Shown here: piece after piece, positions 1-6,813 of the stretch
How positions within the stretch are numbered: position 1 is the first letter of the stretch
How the letters are laid out: each line of letters begins with the position of its first letter
Assembly (NCBI GenBank): GCA_016844565.1
Contig: JAENJB010000039.1
Span: forward strand, 1-22,182
Direction of reading: 5' to 3'
DNA length: 22,182 nucleotides
Origin: Dehalococcoidia bacterium
GTDB taxonomy: Bacteria > Chloroflexota > Dehalococcoidia > JAENJB01
Made by a program: the position numbers and the translations under genes
Notes under the pieces: model-generated
What the model was told of the DNA's origin: nothing
Database searches by the model: none
Seen by the model: the letters and a program-made list of their open reading frames with translations, nothing else

Positions 1-321
1 CATTTCCGCATCGACTGACAGGAGACCTTCTTGAACGTCCACTGCCAGAATGATGCCATCTGCCTCGGCCATTGCCATATCTAACTGGGATTGCACTTTC
101 TCGGCCAGACTTGAGGCCGGTCTCGCTTCGAACCCGCCGGTATCCACTACGGTCAACTCCCTCCCCTGAAACGACAGGTCGGCGAACATGCGGTCCCGGG
201 TCGTCCCCGGCAAGTCTTCTACAATAGCCAGTGGTCTCCCCACCAGCCGGTTGAAAAGGGCCGACTTCCCCACATTGGGCCGCCCCACGATAGCCACTAT
301 CGGCCTAGACACCACACCCAC
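1..321 (-). CDS. der: Ribosome-assembly GTPase Der (EngA), N-terminal part, cut by the window edge
   Basis: About 107 codons of the first GTPase domain are present and the gene runs off the left edge. After a short leader the protein reads RPIVAIVGRPNVGKSALFNR, which holds the P-loop GRPNVGKS. It continues with the G2/switch segment PGTTRD and the G3 motif DTGG, then enters the helix after switch II. This arrangement is diagnostic of Der/EngA, the double-GTPase 50S ribosome assembly factor. The start is ambiguous: in-frame GTG codons lie at 319-321, 313-315 and 310-312, and an in-frame stop lies at 334-336. I chose the most upstream GTG; no convincing ribosome binding site decides between them. 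The gene lies downstream of argF on the same strand, 164 bases away, with a perfect hairpin in the gap. Confidence 0.9.
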   Translation of the reverse strand, partial: MGVVSRPIVAIVGRPNVGKSALFNRLVGRPLAIVEDLPGTTRDRMFADLSFQGRELTVVDTGGFEARPASSLAEKVQSQLDMAMAEADGIILAVDVQEGLLSVDAEM

Positions 322-398
322 CGGTCCGCTCTTCTAAACGCTCCATATATCTTATCACTGCTGTCAATACTGAAAGCTGGAGGCCGTTTACTTTTTTC

Positions 399-449
399 TT
401 CCCCCTCTCTCTAACTCTCCCCTGGAGGGAGAGTTAGAGAGAGGGGGAA
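399..449. repeat. Perfect 23-bp-stem palindrome (GGGAGAG-type interspersed hairpin)
   Basis: Arms 399-421 and 427-449 are perfectly complementary around the 5-base loop CTGGA. The central 19 bases, CTCTCCCCTGGAGGGAGAG, recur exactly at 12265-12283 in another long hairpin whose outer arms differ in sequence but still pair. It sits between argF and der. No T-run follows the stem in either direction, so it is better described as a dispersed palindromic repeat than as an intrinsic terminator. The rest of the 322-485 gap holds nothing else that I can support. Confidence 0.8.
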
Positions 450-485
450 TTGCTACAACGGTCGAGAAGCCGCGGCAGGCAGGCG

Positions 486-1415
486 TCAGGGGCATTCGCC
501 TATCATGTCGAGGAGAAGCGCCTTCTGGAAGTGGAGACGATTTTCCGCCTGGTCGAACAGGACGGACTGAGGGATGTCGCTCATCCCCTCCGCCATCTCC
601 TCCCCATAGTGGACAGGCATCGGATGCATCAGCAAGGCATCGGCGGCGGCCAGGGAGAACAGACCGGTATCGACCTGGTAACCCTTGAAGTCCTTTTGCC
701 TCTTCTCTCGCTCCGCCTCCTGCCCCATGCTCGTCCAGACATCGGTGTAAACCGCATCAGCACCTTGTACGGCCTGGCGGACCTCATTGGTGCAGGAGAG
801 TGTAGCCCCGGAGCGGGAAGCCAGCTTCTTTGCCCGGAGCATTATCTTGTCCGGAGGCCAGTAGCGCCGGGGACCGGCGAAGCGGAAGTTCATTCCCACC
901 AGAGCACAGGCGAGAAGCAGGCTATTGGCCACGTTATTACCATCACCTACGTATGTAAGGGTCAGTCCCTTAAGTTTCCCCTTCTTTTCGTAGATGGTGA
1001 GCAGGTCGGCCAGTGCCTGGCAGGGGTGCTCCTCATCCGATAGAGCGTTGATCACCGGTATACTGGAGAAACGGGCAAGAAGGGCCACGCTCTCGTGAGT
1101 GAAGGTGCGCGCGGCAATAGCATCGACATATCGGCTGAGCACCCTGGCGACATCTGGTACCGGCTCGCGCTGTCCCAGCCCTACCTCCACCGGCGACAGG
1201 TAGATGGCCTGCCCGCCGAGTTGGCTCATGGCCACCTCGAAGCTCACCCGCGTTCGCAGGGAGGGCTTCTCGAAAACCAGCGCCAGAATCTTACCCTTCA
1301 GCGCGGCATGGGGCTGAGACGGACTTCCCCGCTTCATCTCCGCTGCCAGAGTGAGGAAGCGCTTTATCTCCGCCGCGCTCAAATCTGTGACTGAGACCAG
1401 GTCCTTGCTCTTCAT
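486..1415 (-). CDS. argF: Ornithine carbamoyltransferase
   Basis: A 309-residue protein of normal family length that transfers carbamoyl from carbamoyl phosphate to ornithine, giving citrulline (arginine biosynthesis, cytoplasm). The carbamoyl-phosphate site is SLRT at residues 52-55, followed by RVSFE. The second phosphate/carbamoyl motif HPCQ is at 130-133, and the ornithine-side DVWTSMGQE loop is at 225-233, its SMG at 229-231 being typical of ornithine rather than aspartate carbamoyltransferases. Oddly, the C-terminal motif that is normally HCLP reads HPMP at 264-267, so the ornithine-contacting cysteine is replaced by proline, as in aspartate carbamoyltransferase (HPLP). The overall match is still to OTCase; a related transcarbamylase with a modified substrate cannot be excluded. 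ATG at 1415 was chosen because the protein starts in register with the family and a purine-rich GAGAGAG stretch precedes it. Confidence 0.9.
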   Translation of the reverse strand: MKSKDLVSVTDLSAAEIKRFLTLAAEMKRGSPSQPHAALKGKILALVFEKPSLRTRVSFEVAMSQLGGQAIYLSPVEVGLGQREPVPDVARVLSRYVDAIAARTFTHESVALLARFSSIPVINALSDEEHPCQALADLLTIYEKKGKLKGLTLTYVGDGNNVANSLLLACALVGMNFRFAGPRRYWPPDKIMLRAKKLASRSGATLSCTNEVRQAVQGADAVYTDVWTSMGQEAEREKRQKDFKGYQVDTGLFSLAAADALLMHPMPVHYGEEMAEGMSDIPQSVLFDQAENRLHFQKALLLDMIGECP

Positions 1416-1440
1416 CGCTCTCTCTCAAACAAACGGGAGA

Positions 1441-1469
1441 ATACTATACTCTTGATAAGGCTCCGTCAA
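1441..1469 (-). promoter_or_regulatory. Candidate sigma-70-type promoter for argF
   Basis: On the minus strand TTGACG (1464-1469) is separated by 17 bases from TAGTAT (1441-1446), placing a start about 20 bases upstream of the argF ATG. The -35 matches consensus at 5 of 6 positions and the -10 at 4 of 6. An overlapping TATAGT with a 15-base spacer is an alternative -10. Confidence 0.45.
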
Positions 1470-1500
1470 GGGAAAGGAGCCATCCCACGCTCTCCCCCAG

Positions 1501-1611
1501 TCATTGCGAGGAGCCGGAGGCGACGAAGCAATCTCACACGGCTCTGGGTCATACGGGCCCGGAGATTGCTTCGCGGAGTTTATCCTGAGCCTGTCGAAGG
1601 GCTCGCAATGA
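1501..1611. repeat. Interspersed inverted repeat, TCATTGCGAG family, copy 1
   Basis: Outer inverted repeats TCATTGCGAG (1501-1510) and CTCGCAATGA (1602-1611) enclose inner inverted repeats CGAAGCAATCTC (1524-1535) and GAGATTGCTTCG (1562-1573). The element is about 111 bases and non-coding, and lies between the diverging argF and polA genes. Other copies are at 11127-11217 and, modified, at 12220-12376; a lone inner 12-mer occurs at 20578-20589. No transposase is encoded, so it resembles a MITE or REP-like element. Confidence 0.85.
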
Positions 1612-1676
1612 CAGGGCGGTGCCCGAAGGCGTGTTTTCGGGGTAATGACAGGACAAAGAGGTCGGAGCTCTCGGTG

Positions 1677-1682
1677 TATAAT
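1677..1682 (+). promoter_or_regulatory. Consensus -10 box immediately before polA
   Basis: A perfect TATAAT lies at 1677-1682, only 9 bases before the polA ATG at 1692. A transcript starting 6-7 bases downstream of the box would begin at or next to the start codon, so polA could be leaderless. No good -35 is visible at 16-18 bases, which lowers confidence. Confidence 0.35.
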
Positions 1683-1691
1683 AGAACATCT

Positions 1692-4402
1692 ATGGAAAGA
1701 CCTCTCCTCGTCCTCTTCGACGGGCATGCCCTGGTGCATCGTGCCTACCACGCCATCCCGATGATGACCGTGTCTCAAACCGGGGAGATAGTCAATGCGG
1801 TGAACGGCTTCGCCAGCATGCTGCTCAAGGTGCTTAACGAGCTCAAGCCCACTCACTGCGCCGTGACCTTCGACATGGCTGCGCCTACCTTCCGTCACAA
1901 GCAGTTCAAGGAGTACAAAGAGCAGCGTCCCGAGACCCCCGACGAGCTGAGAGGCCAGTTCGACCGGGTGCGCCAGGTGGTGGAGGCCTTTCGGATACCC
2001 ATCTATGAGATAGAAGGCTACGAGGCCGACGACGTACTGGGCACCCTGAGTCAGCAGGCTGCCGCTCAGGGCCTGGACACCATCATCGTCACCGGCGACA
2101 TGGATGCTCTTCAGCTTGTGTCGCCGCAGGTGAAGGTGCTCTCCCCGCAACGCACATTCAGCGAGACCATGCTCTACGATGAGGCGGCGGTGCGCCGGAA
2201 ATACGGCCTTGAACCCGCTCAGCTGATCGACTTCAAGGCTCTCACCGGCGATCCATCGGACAACATCCCCGGGGTGCCCGGGGTAGGCGAGAAGACCGCT
2301 GCTCGCCTGCTCGCCTTGTACGGCAGCGTCGAGGGCGTCTTCGTTCACCTGGAAGAGATCTCTCCGCCGAGACTGCAGGAGCTTCTGCGGGGCAGGGACG
2401 ACCAGGTGAAACGTAACAAGGCCCTGGTGACCATTGTTACCTCTGTACCCCTTTCCCTGGACCTGGACGCCTGCCTGGTGAGCGGCTATGATCGCTCTCG
2501 GGTGGCCGAGCTCTTCAGGGAGTTGCAGTTCGTCAGGCTGCTGCCCCGTCTGCCCCAGACCTTCGCCCCGATGGCCCTTCCATTGGAAAGACTGTCGGGA
2601 CCGCCGGAGCCAGCCCCAGCCGTTGTCGCTACTGGTTCATCGGGACTCTCCGTACAGAGCACAGTCGTAAGCACGTCCGAACAGCTCGACAGCATGCTGA
2701 ACCGTCTGGCGGGAATTGGGTCGCTGGCCTTTGACGTGGAGTCCACAAGCAAGGATGCCATGTCCGCCGAGATAGTGGGCATCGCCCTCTCGACCTCGCC
2801 GAAGGAGGCATTCTACATACCGGTTGGACATACCATCCTGTCGGAACAGCTCGCTCTTAACCAGGTGCTCGACCGGCTGAGGCCGCTTCTCGAGGACCCG
2901 GCAGTGTCGAAGATCGCCCATAACGGCAAGTACGACATGCTTCTCCTGGAAAGGTACGGGGTGCGGCTTCAGAACCTCGGCTTCGATACCATGGTGGCCG
3001 CTCACCTCCTGGGAGAGCGGGCGCTGGACCTCAAGGCCGTCGCCTTCACTCGACTGGGTGTGGAGATAAAGCCGATCACCGAGCTTATCGGCAGCGGCAG
3101 GAAACAAATTTCCATGGCCCAGGTGGAGATAAGGGAAGCCGCGGACTATGCCTGCACCGATGCCGTGGTGAGCCTCATGTTAAGGGACATCCTGGAGAAT
3201 GAGCTCCGCAATGAAGGGATATGGTCGCTCTTCACCGACGTGGAAATGCCCCTGGTGCCCGTTCTGGTCCACATGGAGAAGAGCGGCATAGCTCTGGACA
3301 CCGGGCTCTTCGGGCGGCTTTCCAGCGAGATGGAGGTGCAGCTTCGCAAGCTGGAGGTAGATATCTACAATAGCCTGGGGCACCAGTTCAACGTCAACTC
3401 CCCCCAGCAGCTCAGCGCCGTCCTTTACCAGGAACTGGGCTTGCCCCGGCCGCGCCGCACCAAGGGCGGCTACTCCACCGAGGCGGCGGTGCTCGAGTCG
3501 CTGAAAGGGGTGCACCCGCTCATCGGCCTCATGCTCGAATACCGCCAGCTCGCGAAGCTGAAATCCACCTATATCGATGCCTTTCCGGCACTGGTCAACA
3601 CTCGCACCGGGCGGTTGCATACCAGCTTCAACCAAACGGGCACCGCCACCGGTCGTCTATCCTCCAGCGAGCCGAACTTGCAGAACATCCCTGTCCGGGG
3701 CGGGCTCGGGCAGCAGATAAGAAGGGCATTCGTGGCCCGCGAGGGCGCTCTGCTAGTGGCAGGAGATTATTCCCAGATAGATCTGCGGGTGCTGGCCCAC
3801 CTTTCCGGCGATCCGGTGCTGGTGTCCGCCTTCCAGCGTGGCGAGGACATCCACGCCGCCACCGCCTCACTGGTCTTTGGCGTGGCGGCGGAAAAGGTGA
3901 CGCCGGATATGCGGCGAGTGGCCAAGACCATCAACTTCGGCGTCATCTACGGCATGAGCGACTACGGACTGGAACAGGCCAGCGACCTCACCAGAGAGCA
4001 GTCCGCCCAGTTCATCCGGTCGTATTTACCAGGGAGTAGGCACGCCGGCTAGGCTACGTGCAGACCCTGCTGGGACGGCGGCGGCGCATACCGGAGCTTG
4101 ATTCGCCAAACCGTCAGCTGAGAGAAGCTGCCGAGCGCATGGCCATCAACATGCCCGTCCAGGGCACCTCGGCGGATATCATCAAGGTAGCCATGATAAA
4201 CATCTTCCGGGAGATGACACGTCGAGGTCTTCAGAGCCGGATGCTTCTCCAGGTGCATGACGAACTGCTCTTTGAAGCGCCCGAGGGGGAGGTGGAGGAG
4301 GTCAGACGGATGGCGGTGGAGCTAATGTCCCAGGCGGTGCCCTTGCGGGTCCCACTGAAGGTGGATACCAAGGTCGGCCCGAACTGGGCCGAGATGGCCT
4401 GA
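1692..4402 (+). CDS. polA: DNA polymerase I, interrupted by a short internal deletion and frameshift
   Basis: DNA polymerase I (replication and repair) in two frames. The first frame (1692-4052) carries the N-terminal 5'-3' nuclease: GYEADDVLG, then VTGDMDALQL, then GDPSDNIPGVPGVGEKTA. Next comes a 3'-5' exonuclease domain with all three Exo motifs visible (FDVEST near residue 347, HNGKYDM, and YACTD). The palm motif A is AGDYSQIDLRV and the O-helix is RRVAKTINFGVIYGM. After AQFIRSYL the frame ends in a junk tail. The second frame resumes as ARRLGYVQTLLGRRR and carries motif C VHDELL to the end at 4402. Comparison with Taq polymerase indicates about 37 bases missing near 4026-4042. The open frame extends upstream of ATG 1692, but that part translates the repeat, and MERPLLVLFDGHALVHRAY is the canonical N-terminus. 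It is followed 11 bases later by fpg. Confidence 0.92.
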
Positions 4403-4413
4403 GAGACAGCGAA

Positions 4414-5242
4414 ATGCCCGAGTTGCCCGAGGTCGAGACGATAAGAAGGGAGCTCATACCTCACCTCGTGGGACGGCGTATCACCGCCGTGTCCGTCAGG
4501 TGGCCGCGGATGGTGCGCCGTCCGTCGGCAGACGAATTCGTGCGCCGTCTTCAAGGGAGAACGGTGGAAAGCCTCTCCCGGCGAGGGAAATACCTCGTTG
4601 TCGGCCTGTCCGGGGGTGAGTTCCTGCTTCTCCATCTCAAGATGACCGGCTCTCTCCTGGTGAAGCCATCAGGCGCCGCTGCGGACAAACATACCAGAAT
4701 GGTCTTCTCCCTCATTGATGACCGCAGCGAGCCATCGGCCCTTCACTTCCGCGACCCGCGCAAGTTCGGTTCAGCCTGGCTGGTGGAGGACGCATTCGCA
4801 GTAACAGGCAAGCTGGGCCCGGAACCGCTGCTGGCTCGCTTCACCGCTGAGGCGCTGGCTGACATCCTGAGAGGCCGGCGACAGCCCATCAAGGCGCTGC
4901 TTTGCGACCAGTCCCGTATCGCCGGCCTGGGCAATATGTATGCCGACGAAGCACTGTTTGCGGCGCGGCTCCATCCCCTGAGACCAGCAGGCACCCTCTC
5001 GCCCGAAGAGATCAGAAGACTTCACCGGGCGATCCGGCAGGTGCTGAGGCGAGGGATTAGAGATTGCGGCGCCAGCGTGAGCAACTACTGCCGGCCTGAT
5101 GGCTCGCCGGGATGGGCCCATGAGAGCTTCCGGGTAGCCCACCGCGGCGGCCAGCCCTGCCCCCGGTGGCGGCGTGCCTATTCAGCGGATTTCCCTGCGC
5201 GGACGGGGAAGCTACTTCTGCCCCCGCTGCCAGCCGCTATAG
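4414..5242 (+). CDS. fpg: Formamidopyrimidine-DNA glycosylase with a frameshift in the zinc finger
   Basis: A bifunctional glycosylase/AP lyase that removes 8-oxoguanine. The N-terminus MPELPEVETIRREL contains the catalytic Pro2 and Glu3. A GKYLVVGL segment carries the conserved lysine, and the helix-two-turn-helix is GLGNMYADEALFAARLHP. In the assembled frame the protein reads CPRWRRAYS and loses the zinc finger, running on to 5262. Deleting one G at 5168-5169 restores CPRCGVPIQRISLRGRG and then SYFCPRCQPL with a stop at 5240-5242. That is an exact C-x2-C-x16-C-x2-C finger ending where family members end. A single-base insertion in the sequence is therefore near certain; whether it is in the genome or in the assembly is not. 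It is co-directional with and close to polA, a common pairing. Confidence 0.92.
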
Positions 5243-5258
5243 GGCGGATTATAACCAT

Positions 5259-5287
5259 TTGACATGCCATGACCCGTATGTTACACT
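5259..5287 (+). promoter_or_regulatory. Sigma-70-type promoter for the iron-uptake island
   Basis: TTGACA at 5259-5264, a 17-base spacer and TACACT at 5282-5287. The -35 is perfect and the -10 matches 4 of 6. The predicted start near 5294 leaves an 80-base leader before the FTR1 gene. An AT-rich stretch at 5308-5328 follows and would be a natural place for an iron-regulator site, but I see no convincing Fur or DtxR palindrome in it. Confidence 0.6.
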
Positions 5288-5328
5288 CTTGTTATGCAAA
5301 TGGCTTCTATAATCATATGTAAATAATC

Positions 5329-5357
5329 AGCGAGGGAGTAATGAGACTCCTCTCGCT
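5329..5357 (+). promoter_or_regulatory. Leader hairpin just upstream of the FTR1 ribosome binding site
   Basis: Arms AGCGAGGGAGT (5329-5339) and ACTCCTCTCGCT (5346-5357) form 11 base pairs with one bulged T and a 6-base loop. The stem ends 7 bases before the strong ribosome binding site TAGGAGGGAG (5365-5374) that fixes ATG 5376. It is not followed by a T-run, so it is more likely to affect translation or mRNA stability than to terminate. Confidence 0.5.
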
Positions 5358-5375
5358 ATTTCGTTAGGAGGGAGA

Positions 5376-6263
5376 ATGCTTGGTTCTTATCTGTTAACCT
5401 TTCGTGAAGTCCTGGAGGCGGCCCTGGTCACCGCCATCATCCTGGCCTACCTCACCCGCAGCGGCCGGGGAGTCTTCAAGAGGCATGTTTGGTATGGCGT
5501 CTACTCTGCTGCCGCCGCCAGCCTGGCCTTTGGGGCTGTTATCTGGCTGGTCTATGGCACTGTCTCCAAAGAGACCCAGGTGCTGTTCGAGGGCGTGGCT
5601 GCCCTGGTGGCGGTGGGAGTGCTCTCCTCGATGATCTACTGGATGGCCACCAGGGGCAAGATGCTCAGGGAGGAGGTAGAGCACAAACTGGAGTCCATCA
5701 CCGTTAAGACAGGGGCTGCCCTTGGCCTGGCAGTGTTCTCATTCATTGTTGTAGTTCGGGAAGGAATAGAGACGGTACTGTTCCTCACACCCTTCCTCGT
5801 CCAGGACGCTCCGGCCACCTTGCTGGGATTCGGCGCCGGCCTGGTAAGCGCCCTCATCCTGTCGTATGCCATTTTCAAGGTAGGAATGAGTATCAACCTG
5901 CGCCGGTTCTTCTGCTTCACCAGCATCCTGCTCATCCTGCTGGCCGGCGGCCTGACGGGCTACGGAGTCCATGAGTTGCTGGACTATGGCAAGCTGGTCA
6001 AGGTAGATATGGGATGGCTGGGCAGCGCTGCCTACTCGCTCAACATTCCCGCCGAGAGCATCTGGCATCACAAGGGAATAGTCGGCTCCATCCTCAACGT
6101 CATGCTGGGGTACACCGTGAAGGCCGAGTGGGCGCGGGTTATAGTCCACCTCCTCTACCTGGCCATAGCCTTACCCCTGACGCTGAAAGCCTACCACGGC
6201 CCGGAACAACCCAAAGGCAAAGTAATGGAGAGCCAGCCATATCCTGCGAAGCCAGCCTCTTGA
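5376..6263 (+). CDS. FTR1/EfeU-family iron permease
   Basis: A 295-residue polytopic membrane protein with about seven hydrophobic segments. Two REXXE iron-binding motifs are visible, REVLE at residues 10-14 in the first helix and REGIE at 128-132 in the fourth, which define the FTR1/EfeU/oxidase-dependent iron transporter family. Family members move iron across the cytoplasmic membrane. No EfeO or EfeB partner (cupredoxin/peptidase-like or DyP peroxidase) is encoded beside it, so the electron or ligand partner is unknown. The start is fixed by TAGGAGGGAG just upstream. It is followed by a Fur-family regulator and feoB, so the context is iron acquisition. Confidence 0.9.
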   Translation: MLGSYLLTFREVLEAALVTAIILAYLTRSGRGVFKRHVWYGVYSAAAASLAFGAVIWLVYGTVSKETQVLFEGVAALVAVGVLSSMIYWMATRGKMLREEVEHKLESITVKTGAALGLAVFSFIVVVREGIETVLFLTPFLVQDAPATLLGFGAGLVSALILSYAIFKVGMSINLRRFFCFTSILLILLAGGLTGYGVHELLDYGKLVKVDMGWLGSAAYSLNIPAESIWHHKGIVGSILNVMLGYTVKAEWARVIVHLLYLAIALPLTLKAYHGPEQPKGKVMESQPYPAKPAS

Positions 6264-6289
6264 AAAATGAACGGAGGCGGTGCTATTAT
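6260..6289 (+). promoter_or_regulatory. Possible internal promoter ahead of the Fur-family gene
   Basis: TTGAAA (6260-6265), an 18-base spacer and TATTAT (6284-6289). Each hexamer matches consensus at 5 of 6 positions. If used, the start would fall near 6296 and the Fur protein would begin at ATG 6318 rather than ATG 6267. Confidence 0.35.
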
Positions 6290-6752
6290 CTTGCCGGACA
6301 GTGAATTGAGCAAGACGATGCGCATCAAGAAGGCGACCCGGAGCTCTCTGGGCGGGGGCGGCGAGCGGACCACGCGCCAACGGGCCATACTTTTGGAGCT
6401 CCTTCAGCAGGGCGCCCATCACCTGGATGCGGACGAACTGTACCGGCTCGCCCGGCGGCGGCTGCCCCGCCTCAGTCTCTCCACTGTGTACCGCTCTCTC
6501 CAGCTCTTCAAGAAGATGGGGCTGGTCCAGGAGCACCACTTTGCTGAGGAGCATCATCACTACGAGGTCAAGCCGGAGACCGACCACCAGCACCTGCAGT
6601 GTCTCAAGTGCGGCAAGATCATCGAGTTCCGAAGCCCCGTCACCGAGAAGCTCAAGGAGGCGGTCGGCCAGGAACATGATTTCATCATCACCGGGCTGGA
6701 GATGGACCTCCTCGGGCTGTGCGGCAAGTGCCGCCGGGAGGGGAAAGCCTAG
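6267..6752 (+). CDS. Fur-family metalloregulator
   Basis: A DNA-binding repressor of the Fur/PerR/Zur superfamily. The N-terminal winged helix includes TTRQRAILLELLQ and the recognition segment LSLSTVYRSLQLFKKMGLVQ. A histidine-rich hinge HHFAEEHHHYE follows, then the dimer domain with HLQCLKCGKIIEF. The two CxxC pairs (CLKC and the C-terminal CGKC) are the structural zinc site. Its position between an FTR1 permease and feoB suggests that it senses iron, although PerR or Zur specificity cannot be read from sequence alone. The start is uncertain: ATG 6267 gives 161 residues without a clear ribosome binding site. TTG 6291, 10 bases after GGAGGCGG (6273-6280), and ATG 6318 are alternatives that remove a non-conserved N-terminal tail. 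Confidence 0.88.
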   Translation: MNGGGAIILPDSELSKTMRIKKATRSSLGGGGERTTRQRAILLELLQQGAHHLDADELYRLARRRLPRLSLSTVYRSLQLFKKMGLVQEHHFAEEHHHYEVKPETDHQHLQCLKCGKIIEFRSPVTEKLKEAVGQEHDFIITGLEMDLLGLCGKCRREGKA

Positions 6753-6813
6753 CCTCTTTTTTTGTCCTGTGAGTTGCAAATGAATCGCATCATCAGATAG
6801 TAAGGAGAAGCTC

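Noticed and set aside
340..370. Promoter for der on the minus strand
   Set aside because: A perfect TTGACA is present (TGTCAA on the plus strand, 362-367), but the only -10-like sequence is about 12 bases away, which is too close.
399..449. Intrinsic terminator for argF
   Set aside because: The stem is strong, but the bases after it on the minus strand are A-rich, not T-rich, and the same palindrome recurs elsewhere without a terminator context.
1425..2348. 307-codon minus-strand frame opposite the polA N-terminus
   Set aside because: It lies antisense to clear 5'-3' nuclease motifs and through the repeat. No family resemblance.
5308..5328. Fur box upstream of the FTR1 gene
   Set aside because: AT-rich hexamers are present, but there is no palindrome or clear match to the 7-1-7 Fur motif or a DtxR site.
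6735..6770. Terminator after the Fur-family gene (run of seven T)
   Set aside because: Only a 4-bp GAGG/CCTC stem can be drawn before the T-run, too weak to call, and feoB probably needs read-through.
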